DNA of 64,000 bases. It comes from UBA5336 sp964492485. Lineage in GTDB: Bacteria; Pseudomonadota; Alphaproteobacteria; Caulobacterales; Hyphomonadaceae. The notes under the pieces are model-generated. The model saw nothing but the letters and a program-made list of their open reading frames with translations, was not told where the DNA came from and searched no databases. The stretch covers positions 62,001-126,000 of the forward strand of contig CAZBKM010000004.1 of assembly GCA_964492485.1 (NCBI GenBank). The letters are read 5' to 3'. Position numbers and translations under genes: made by a program. Below, piece by piece: positions 28,046-35,386 of the stretch (positions are counted from its first letter, which is position 1; every line of letters begins with the position of its first letter).

Positions 28046-29635
28046 ATGACAGCAGCTCCCGTCCGCGTTCGCCGCGCCCTCCTCTCCGTTTCCGACAAGA
28101 CCGGCCTGGTCGACCAGGCGCGCCGCCTCGCCGCGCTTGGGGTCGAGCTCGTTTCCACGGGCGGCAGCGCACAGACGCTGGCGGACGCCGGGCTCGAGGT
28201 GACCGATGTCGCCAGCCTGACCGGTTTCCCGGAAATGATGGACGGGCGGGTGAAGACCCTGCACCCCGCGATCCATGGCGGCCTTCTATACCGCCGGGAT
28301 GTCGACGCCCATGTGGCCGACGCATCCCGGCACGGCATCACCGCGATCGACCTGGTCTACATCAACCTCTATCCGTTCGAGGCGACGGTGGCCTCGGGCG
28401 CAGATGCGGCCACCTGTATTGAAAACATCGATATCGGCGGCCCCGCCATGCTGCGCGCGGCGGCAAAGAATGCAGACTTCGTGGCCGTCTGCACCGACAC
28501 GGGCGACATCAAAGCGGTCCTGGACGAAATGGAGCGCGCCGGCGGTGCGCTCTCGGCGCAGACCCGACGCCATCTTGCGGCAAAGACCTTCGCCCGCACG
28601 GCCGCTTATGATGCGGCGATCTCCACTTGGTACGCGGACCAGACCGCGATGGTGGCGCCCGACTGGATGGCTCGCGGCGGTCGTCTGGCCCAGGCTCTGC
28701 GCTACGGCGAAAACCCGCATCAGGCGGCAGCGTTCTACACCACCGGCGAGCCCCGGCCGGGCGTCGCAACCGCCCAACAGGTCCAGGGCAAGGCGCTGTC
28801 CTACAACAACATCAACGACACCGACGCAGCCTTCGAACTGATCGGCGAACTCGGCGACGCACGCCCGGCCGTGGCGATCATCAAACATGCCAATCCCTGC
28901 GGCGTGGCCCTCGGTGATGACCTGCTTTCCGCTTATCGCGCCGCCCTCGCGTGCGACCCGACATCGGCTTTTGGCGGCATCGTGGCCCTGAACGGCGTGA
29001 TCGACATGGACACCGCAGAGGCGGTCGCCGACATCTTCACCGAAGTCGTGATCGCGCCGGACGCGACCGAGGAGGCCAGGGCCGTCTTCGCCAGAAAGAA
29101 GAACCTGCGCCTTCTGCTCACCGGCGGCCTGCCGGATCCGGAGGCACCCGGCACGGTTGTGAAGAGTGTCGCCGGCGGCCTGTTGCTGCAATCGCGTGAC
29201 CATGGCCGCGTGAACGAAACCGACCTGCGTACAGTGACGCGCCGCACCCCCACCGATCAGGAACGCGCCGACCTGCTGTTTGCCTGGCGCGTGGCCAAAC
29301 ATGTGAAGTCGAACACGATCGTCTACGCGAGGGACGGCGCGACGGTCGGCATCGGAGCAGGCCAGATGAGCCGCGTGGACGCGGCCCGAATCGCTGCCCG
29401 GAAGGCGGAGGACGCCGCGCACGCCGCCGGCTGGCCAGAGCCCCGAACGAAGGGGTGCGTGGCGGCCTCCGACGCGTTCTTTCCGTTTGCGGACGGTCTG
29501 CTTCAGGCCGCCGAGGCTGGCGCAACCGCCGTGATCCAGCCTGGCGGCTCCATCCGGGACGACGAGGTGATTGCAGCGGCTGACGAGGCCGGGCTGGCGA
29601 TGGTGTTTACCGGCATGCGCCACTTCCGTCACTGA
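28046..29635 (+). CDS. purH: Bifunctional AICAR transformylase / IMP cyclohydrolase
   Basis: 529 residues. The N-terminal cyclohydrolase part shows RALLSVSDKTGLVD, LVSTGGSAQTLADAG, MMDGRVKTLHPAIHGGLL. The transformylase part shows YGENPHQAAAFY, VAIIKHANPCGVALG, SAFGGIVALNG and SDAFFPFADGLLQA, with the catalytic Lys-His within KHANPCG. It performs the last two steps of de novo IMP synthesis. The ATG at 28046 gives the conserved N-terminus; an ATG at 28041 is in another frame and closes at once. Confidence 0.97.
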   Translation: MTAAPVRVRRALLSVSDKTGLVDQARRLAALGVELVSTGGSAQTLADAGLEVTDVASLTGFPEMMDGRVKTLHPAIHGGLLYRRDVDAHVADASRHGITAIDLVYINLYPFEATVASGADAATCIENIDIGGPAMLRAAAKNADFVAVCTDTGDIKAVLDEMERAGGALSAQTRRHLAAKTFARTAAYDAAISTWYADQTAMVAPDWMARGGRLAQALRYGENPHQAAAFYTTGEPRPGVATAQQVQGKALSYNNINDTDAAFELIGELGDARPAVAIIKHANPCGVALGDDLLSAYRAALACDPTSAFGGIVALNGVIDMDTAEAVADIFTEVVIAPDATEEARAVFARKKNLRLLLTGGLPDPEAPGTVVKSVAGGLLLQSRDHGRVNETDLRTVTRRTPTDQERADLLFAWRVAKHVKSNTIVYARDGATVGIGAGQMSRVDAARIAARKAEDAAHAAGWPEPRTKGCVAASDAFFPFADGLLQAAEAGATAVIQPGGSIRDDEVIAAADEAGLAMVFTGMRHFRH

Positions 29636-29769
29636 GGCATGACCCTGGAGGATGCGGCGCGCCGTATCGTCGGTTGGATAGGCGCGCCGGTCCGGGACAT
29701 CTCCGTCACGGCGAAAAGCGGTGCTTGCCCCGCCCATCCGCGAGCCTTGCTCACATCGCACTCACCCGA

Positions 29770-29785
29770 GAGGCGGAAACGCCTC
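29770..29785. terminator. Hairpin between convergent purH and atpC
   Basis: GAGGCG and CGCCTC form a perfect six-base-pair stem closed by a GAAA loop, seven bases beyond the atpC stop and 134 bases beyond purH. There is no long T-tract on either side, so it may be a weak or Rho-assisted terminator or an mRNA 3' stabiliser. The rest of 29636-29792 shows nothing else I can name. Confidence 0.45.
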
Positions 29786-29792
29786 AAACCCG

Positions 29793-30194
29793 TCAGATCG
29801 CGGCGCGCAGATCTTCCAGATACCGCAGGCGTGTTTCGAGCATGGCGTACTGACCGTCATCCCGACTGTGGGCCTTGAGCTTTTCGCGGGTTTCCTGAAG
29901 GTCCGCATCGACGCGCGCGGGATCGACGTTGGCAAGATTCACCGATTCTTCTGCCAGGATGGTCAGACCCGCAGCGGTGACATCGGCAAACCCTCCCCGC
30001 ACGAAGAGGCGCAGATCCGGCTGTCCGCCGCGCAGGACCCGAACGACACCGTTCCGCAGCGTCGTCATGAAGGGTGCGTGATCTGGAAGCACGCCGAACT
30101 CGCCTTCGGCGCCCGGCGCAATCACGTGATCCACCTCGCCGGAGAACTCTTCCCGGGCGGGTGAAACGAGGGCAAATGACAGGGTGTCGGCCAT
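29793..30194 (-). CDS. atpC: F1F0 ATP synthase, epsilon subunit
   Basis: 133 residues. LSFALVSPAREEFSGEVDHVIAPGAEGEFGVLPDHAPFM is the beta-sandwich of the epsilon subunit; the C-terminal helices (ARVDADLQETREKLKA) are present and of normal length. It is the rotor-stalk protein that couples F1 to the ring and inhibits hydrolysis. Last gene of atpHAGDC; it begins 34 bases after the atpD stop. Confidence 0.95.
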   Translation of the reverse strand: MADTLSFALVSPAREEFSGEVDHVIAPGAEGEFGVLPDHAPFMTTLRNGVVRVLRGGQPDLRLFVRGGFADVTAAGLTILAEESVNLANVDPARVDADLQETREKLKAHSRDDGQYAMLETRLRYLEDLRAAI

Positions 30195-30228
30195 GCTGGA
30201 TCTCGCTCCGGTGCCTGGATAACGCGGC

Positions 30229-32088
30229 TTACGCGTCTTCCATCATCTTCTCGGCCTTCTTCACGGCATCCTCGATGGTGCCGACCATGTAGAAGGCCTG
30301 TTCCGGCAGGTGGTCATACTCGCCTTCGATCAGGCCCTTGAAGCCCTTGATCGTGTCTTCGAGCTTCACCTGGATGCCCGGCGAACCGGTGAAAACCTCG
30401 GCAACGTCGAAAGGCTGCGACAGGAAGCGTTCCACCTTGCGCGCGCGTGCCACGACCAGCTTGTCGTCCTCCGACAGTTCATCCATCCCAAGGATCGCGA
30501 TGATGTCCTGGAGTTCCTTGTAGCGCTGAAGGATCTGCTGCACGCCGCGGGCGGCCTCGTAATGGTCCTGGCCGATCACGAACGGATCCAGGATCCGCGA
30601 GGTCGAATCGAGCGGGTCAACAGCCGGGTAGATGCCCTTTTCCGCGATCGCCCGGTTCAGAACCGTGGTCGCGTCGAGGTGGGCGAACGAGGTCGCCGGC
30701 GCAGGGTCGGTCAGGTCGTCGGCGGGCACGTAAATCGCCTGCACTGACGTGATGGACCCCTTGGTCGTGGACGTGATCCGCTCCTGCAGCAGACCCATGT
30801 CGGTGGCCAATGTCGGCTGATAGCCCACCGCAGACGGGATGCGTCCGAGCAGCGCCGACACTTCCGAGCCCGCCTGGGTAAACCGGAAGATGTTGTCCAC
30901 GAAGAACAGCACGTCCTTGCCTTCGACGTCCCGGAAGTATTCGGCCTGGGTCAGACCGGTCAACGCCACCCGGGCCCGCGCGCCCGGCGGCTCGTTCATC
31001 TGCCCGTAAACCAGCGTCGCACGGCTCTCGCCATCAAGGTTGATCACCTTGGCATCCATCATCTCGTGGTAGAGATCGTTGCCCTCACGGGTCCGTTCGC
31101 CGACACCGGCAAACACAGAATAGCCGCCGAACAGCTTGGCGATGTTGTTGATCAGCTCCTGGATGAGAACGGTCTTGCCGACACCGGCGCCGCCGAACAG
31201 GCCGATCTTTCCGCCCTTGGTGTAGGGGCAGAGAAGGTCGATAACCTTGATGCCGGTCACCAGGATTTCCTTCTCGGTGGACTGATCGACGAAAGCCGGG
31301 GCGTCCTGGTGGATGGCACGGTACTCCTCGGTCTCGACCGGGCCGCGTTCGTCGATCGGCTCACCGATCACGTTCAGGATGCGCCCGAGCGTCGCCGGCC
31401 CAACGGGCACGGTGATCGGGCGACCGGTGTCGGTGACATCCTGGCCACGGACCAGACCTTCGGTGGAGTCCATCGCGATCGTGCGCACCGTGTTTTCCCC
31501 AAGGTGCTGCGCGACTTCGAGCACGAGGCGAATGCCGTGATTGTCGGTTTCGAGCGCGTTCTGGATCGCGGGCAGATGGCCGTCGAACTCTACGTCGACA
31601 ACGGCGCCGATGACCTGGGAAATCTGGCCCTTCACATTGGCGGAAATGTTCATGCGGGTCGTCTCCTTGGGAGCGGGGGTCGTGGGATTGGCGCGCGTTG
31701 CGGCGCCGGTCTTGGCCGGGCCGTCCGCCTTCGCCGCTCGGTCTGGCGGCGAGGCGCTCGACGCCGCCGTTTTCGATGCTGCACCGGTCTTCACCGGCTC
31801 GGACGGAGAGGGCGCGCCAGCCGGAGCGGATGCGGCCGGCGCCTCGGAGGGTGAGGTCTTGTCCGCCACGGATTCGGGCTTGCAGACGCCACAGGCGCGC
31901 TTGTCCGAATAGGGCAGACCATCGGTGCAGGCTTGCGCGGCCTCGAGCGTGTCGAAGGGACCATGCCAGGTATCGTCGTCGTTTGACCGGTCGCCCCCCA
32001 CACCCTGACCGTCATTGCAATACCGGCAGGTGGACAGGTGAATGCGTGCCCGCTTTGAGATCTTGTTCTCGTAGACCCAGTAGCGCAT
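30229..32088 (-). CDS. atpD: F1F0 ATP synthase, beta subunit, with a 145-residue N-terminal extension in frame
   Basis: The frame encodes 619 residues. From Met146 onwards it is an ordinary catalytic beta subunit: QVIGAVVDVEFDG, GLFGGAGVGKTVLIQELIN (P-loop), VGERTREGNDLYHEM, ALTGLTQAEYFRD and the DELSEDD segment near the C-terminus. Residues 1-145 are extra: a Cys-rich head followed by an Ala/Pro/Lys/Thr linker. The first ATG (32088) follows AGGAGG by four bases and lies only eight bases after the atpG stop; an internal ATG at 31653 has AAGGAG nine bases upstream and would give a standard 474-residue subunit. Either or both starts may be used. Ala/Pro/Lys-rich AtpD N-termini are known in rhizobia, but I do not know of this Cys-rich head on AtpD. 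Confidence 0.9.
   Translation of the reverse strand: MRYWVYENKISKRARIHLSTCRYCNDGQGVGGDRSNDDDTWHGPFDTLEAAQACTDGLPYSDKRACGVCKPESVADKTSPSEAPAASAPAGAPSPSEPVKTGAASKTAASSASPPDRAAKADGPAKTGAATRANPTTPAPKETTRMNISANVKGQISQVIGAVVDVEFDGHLPAIQNALETDNHGIRLVLEVAQHLGENTVRTIAMDSTEGLVRGQDVTDTGRPITVPVGPATLGRILNVIGEPIDERGPVETEEYRAIHQDAPAFVDQSTEKEILVTGIKVIDLLCPYTKGGKIGLFGGAGVGKTVLIQELINNIAKLFGGYSVFAGVGERTREGNDLYHEMMDAKVINLDGESRATLVYGQMNEPPGARARVALTGLTQAEYFRDVEGKDVLFFVDNIFRFTQAGSEVSALLGRIPSAVGYQPTLATDMGLLQERITSTTKGSITSVQAIYVPADDLTDPAPATSFAHLDATTVLNRAIAEKGIYPAVDPLDSTSRILDPFVIGQDHYEAARGVQQILQRYKELQDIIAILGMDELSEDDKLVVARARKVERFLSQPFDVAEVFTGSPGIQVKLEDTIKGFKGLIEGEYDHLPEQAFYMVGTIEDAVKKAEKMMEDA
31654..32088 (-). other. AtpD N-terminal extension: zinc-ribbon-like head, disordered linker and internal ribosome-binding site
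   Basis: Residues 1-70 begin YWVYENKISKRARIHLSTC and contain Cys21-x2-Cys24 and Cys66-x2-Cys69, plus Cys54 and His17: a plausible four-Cys zinc site. Similar YWVYENW...ARIH...C-x2-C heads occur in small uncharacterised alphaproteobacterial proteins (recollection, not searched). Residues 75-145 are a low-complexity linker rich in Ala, Ser, Pro, Thr and Lys. AAGGAG at 31663-31668 inside the linker is well placed to start the conventional beta subunit at 31653. Confidence 0.7.
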
Positions 32089-32096
32089 GCCGCCTC

Positions 32097-32984
32097 CTAT
32101 AGCGCTTCCGCGCCGGAGATGATCTCGATCAGCTCCTTGGTGATGGCCGCCTGGCGGGCCCGGTTGTACTGCAATGACAGGTCGTCGATCATCTCACCTG
32201 CATTGCGCGTGGCGTTGTCCATGGCGGACATCCGGGCGGCCTGTTCGCCGGCCGCGCTTTCCAGCATGGCTGAAATGATCTGGGTATTGATGTAGCGCGG
32301 CAGAAGAACGTCGAGGATTTCCGGTTCCGACGGCTCGTAGGCATAAACCGCGCCGCCGAGATCGATCGTCTCGGCCGCATCCTCGTCCGGCGTCGTCACT
32401 GGGATCAGTTGCTGACCGGAGGGAACCTGGGTCAGGACGTTCCTGAACTGCGAATAAATGAGGGTGCAGAAGTCGAATTCGCCCGCCTCGAAGCCGGCAG
32501 TCAGCCGCCGGCCGAGGGCAAGGCCCGGCTCGGTATAATCGTTCCGGATATCCGACAGGTCCACATGATCGAGAAACAGGTCGCCATACTCGCGGGCCAA
32601 TTGCTCGCGACCTTTCTTGCCCACCGTGACGATCTTCACCGACTTGCCGGCCGCGCGTAGCTCACCGATCCACTGGCGCGCCAGCTTCACCACATTGGCA
32701 TTGAAGCCACCGCAAAGACCGCGCTCCGCCGTCATGACGACCAGGCAATGCACATCGTCCTTGCCGCTACCGGCCAGGAGTTTCGGTCCCGTGGCGCCAT
32801 CGCCCAGCGACGCGGCCAGATTGGCCACCACGGCCGCCATCCGCTCGGCATAGGGGCGCGAAGCCTCTGCCGCCTCCTGGGCACGTTTCAGCTTCGACGC
32901 CGCCACGAGCTGCATCGCCTTGGTGATCTTCTGCGTGGACTTCACGCTCGAGATCCGATTTTTCAGGTCCTTCAGGCTGGGCAT
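32097..32984 (-). CDS. atpG: F1F0 ATP synthase, gamma subunit
   Basis: 295 residues. MPSLKDLKNRISSVKSTQKITKAMQLVAASKL and the C-terminal SAMDNATRNAGEMIDDL...YNRARQAAITKELIEI are the conserved coiled-coil ends of the rotor shaft. The central TAERGLCGGFNANV block is also present. Ends eight bases before the long atpD frame; begins 67 bases after atpA. Confidence 0.97.
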   Translation of the reverse strand: MPSLKDLKNRISSVKSTQKITKAMQLVAASKLKRAQEAAEASRPYAERMAAVVANLAASLGDGATGPKLLAGSGKDDVHCLVVMTAERGLCGGFNANVVKLARQWIGELRAAGKSVKIVTVGKKGREQLAREYGDLFLDHVDLSDIRNDYTEPGLALGRRLTAGFEAGEFDFCTLIYSQFRNVLTQVPSGQQLIPVTTPDEDAAETIDLGGAVYAYEPSEPEILDVLLPRYINTQIISAMLESAAGEQAARMSAMDNATRNAGEMIDDLSLQYNRARQAAITKELIEIISGAEAL

Positions 32985-33051
32985 CTCAGCTTCGCTCCGA
33001 TGTATCGGCGCCGGCGCGGCCGGTTTCGTCGCTCATTCCGGGCCTCTGCCC

Positions 33052-34587
33052 CTAGGCAAAGCTCTTGGCAAACGCTTCGAGCGTGGACTTGATCTCGGAC
33101 TCTATCTCGTCACTCAGCGCCTTCTCGTCGCGGATCTTCGCGAGCAAGGCCGATTTCTGGCTGTGCAGGTGCTTGAGGAGTTCCTGCTCAAAGCGCACGA
33201 CGTCGTTGAGCGCCACACCATCCAGGAAGCCGCGCGTGCCCGCATAGATCACGATGACCTGCTCTTCCATCTGCAGCGGCGAATATTGCGGCTGTTTCAG
33301 AAGCTCAGTCAGGCGCGCGCCGCGGTTCAGAAGGCGCTGGGTTGCAGCGTCCAGATCGGAGCCGAACTTCGCAAACGCCGCCATCTCGCGGTATTGCGCA
33401 AGCTCGCCCTTCATCGCGCCGGCCACCTTCTTCATGGCCTTCGTCTGGGCGGCCGATCCCACACGCGAGACCGACAGGCCGACATTCACCGCCGGGCGAA
33501 TACCCTGGTAGAAAAGGTCGGTTTCCAGGAAGATCTGGCCATCGGTGATCGAGATCACATTGGTCGGAATATAGGCCGAGACGTCGTTTGCCTGGGTCTC
33601 GATGATGGGCAGCGCCGTCAGCGAGCCCGCCTTGTGGTCGTCGTTCAGCTTTGCCGCCCGCTCCAGGAGGCGGGAGTGCAGGTAGAACACGTCGCCCGGA
33701 TAGGCTTCACGGCCGGGAGGACGCCGCAGCAGCAGTGACATCTGGCGGTAGGCCACGGCCTGCTTGGACAGATCGTCGTAGATGATAAGCGCGTGCATGC
33801 CATTATCGCGGAACCACTCGCCGATCGTGCAGCCCGTATAGGGCGCAAGATACTGGAGCGGAGCCGGCTCGGACGCTGTCGCCGCCACCACGACGGTGTA
33901 GTCGAGCGCGCCGCGCTCTTCGAGGATCTTCACCACGTTCGCCACGGTCGACCGCTTCTGGCCGACGGCGACGTAAACGCAGAACAGCTTCTCGCCATCC
34001 GATTTGGCCGCGTCGTTGATCTGCTTCTGGTTCAGGATCGTGTCGATGCAGATCGCGGTCTTGCCCGTCTGGCGGTCACCGATGATCAACTCGCGCTGGC
34101 CGCGGCCGATCGGGATCATGCCGTCGATGGCCTTGATACCCGTCATCATCGGCTCGTGCACCGACTTTCGCGGGATGATGCCAGGCGCCTTCACGTCGAC
34201 GCGGTTGCGCGAGGCCACATCGGTGAGAGCGCCCTTGCCGTCCACCGGTTCGCCGAGCGCGTCGACGACACGGCCAAGCAGGCCCTTGCCCACAGGCGCA
34301 TCGACGATGGCGCCCAGGCGCTTGACGGTCGAACCCTCGTTGATACCGCGGTCATTCCCGAAGATCACAACGCCGACATTGTCGTGTTCCAGGTTCAGGG
34401 CCATGCCCTTTGCGCCGGTCTCGAACTCGACCATCTCGCCCGCCTGGACGCTGTCGAGCCCATAGATGCGGGCAATACCGTCACCGACGGAAAGAACCTG
34501 ACCGATGTCGGCCACTTCGGCTTCGACCCCGAAGGATTCGATCTGACGTTTGAGAATTCCGGAGATCTCGGCTGCGCTGATGTCCAT
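33052..34587 (-). CDS. atpA: F1F0 ATP synthase, alpha subunit
   Basis: 511 residues, normal length. It has the nucleotide-binding GDRQTGKTAICIDTI loop, VLSVGDGIARIYGLDSVQAGEM, ALIIYDDLSKQAVAYRQMSLLLRRPPGREAYPGD with the alpha-specific RPPGREA, and VGLSVSRVGSAAQ. It forms the non-catalytic sites of F1. Starts five bases after the atpH stop. Confidence 0.97.
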   Translation of the reverse strand: MDISAAEISGILKRQIESFGVEAEVADIGQVLSVGDGIARIYGLDSVQAGEMVEFETGAKGMALNLEHDNVGVVIFGNDRGINEGSTVKRLGAIVDAPVGKGLLGRVVDALGEPVDGKGALTDVASRNRVDVKAPGIIPRKSVHEPMMTGIKAIDGMIPIGRGQRELIIGDRQTGKTAICIDTILNQKQINDAAKSDGEKLFCVYVAVGQKRSTVANVVKILEERGALDYTVVVAATASEPAPLQYLAPYTGCTIGEWFRDNGMHALIIYDDLSKQAVAYRQMSLLLRRPPGREAYPGDVFYLHSRLLERAAKLNDDHKAGSLTALPIIETQANDVSAYIPTNVISITDGQIFLETDLFYQGIRPAVNVGLSVSRVGSAAQTKAMKKVAGAMKGELAQYREMAAFAKFGSDLDAATQRLLNRGARLTELLKQPQYSPLQMEEQVIVIYAGTRGFLDGVALNDVVRFEQELLKHLHSQKSALLAKIRDEKALSDEIESEIKSTLEAFAKSFA

Positions 34588-34592
34588 CGCGC

Positions 34593-35153
34593 TCAGGCTC
34601 CCTTCATGGCGGCGTTCATACGGTCGAGCTTCGACGCAAGGCTCGCGTCAACGAGTTTCGATCCGAGGCGAAGCTGGATGCCGCCGATCAGGGCCTCATC
34701 CACGTCCTCGGTCAATTCCACTTCGCCGCCCACGGCCTTGGCCAGGATCCCCTGGATGCGGTCACGCTGGGCGTCGGTGAGCGGTTTGGCGGTGCGCACG
34801 CTTGCGCGCTTCACACCGCGCTGATTGGCGTAGAGCGCATCGAAGGCGCGCTGGGCGGCGACAATCTCCCCGGCCCGGCCATTGGCCGCCATGGTGCCGA
34901 CGAACCTGACCAGAAGGTCGGCCACCCCCGCTTCACGCGCCACAGCGGTGAGGGCATCGGCCTTGGTCGCACGCCCGAAGGCCGGCGACCGGACAAGGCG
35001 AACCAGATCGGCATTGTCCCTGACCAGCTCGGCGAAGCCCTCGAAGTCACGATGAATGTCCGCGAGCTGGCCCGTGTCCTGAGCCAATTCGAACAGAGCG
35101 CTGGCGTAGCGCTGGGCCGCTTCGCTGGCGGTCGAGGTCGAGGCTTTGGCCAA
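34593..35153 (-). CDS. atpH: F1F0 ATP synthase, delta subunit
   Basis: About 186 residues if translation begins at TTG 35153 (giving M-AKASTSTASEAAQRYASALFELAQ), which matches the family length and N-terminus. The frame is open upstream to an ATG at 35255, which would add 34 residues with no family similarity. AAQRYASALFELA and the C-terminal GGIQLRLGSKLVDASLASKLDR are delta/OSCP hallmarks. The protein caps F1 and joins it to the peripheral stalk. First gene of atpHAGDC. The 233 bases between it and priA should hold the operon promoter, but I cannot single it out. Confidence 0.9.
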   Translation of the reverse strand: MAKASTSTASEAAQRYASALFELAQDTGQLADIHRDFEGFAELVRDNADLVRLVRSPAFGRATKADALTAVAREAGVADLLVRFVGTMAANGRAGEIVAAQRAFDALYANQRGVKRASVRTAKPLTDAQRDRIQGILAKAVGGEVELTEDVDEALIGGIQLRLGSKLVDASLASKLDRMNAAMKGA

Positions 35154-35386
35154 AACGATGTCCGTCTGTCTGTCTGGGGGCGAGCGCCCGGAAATTGCAC
35201 GGCATGACCTGCGCGAAGTCAGCCCCCCGCGCAGGAATTCGGCGGGGCTTAGCACCGGACCTTTGCTCTGACAACATGGGCGAGGGTCGGAAATTGCGGC
35301 AGATTGGCACGCAGCCGTGCGCCAGCGAAATCGTCGATTCTACGGGACCCTTCACAGGCGAACCCACCGACCGTCGCGCCGGCCGC

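Noticed and set aside
28286..29761. 491-codon minus-strand frame opposite purH
   Set aside because: Antisense shadow of a fully conserved purH.
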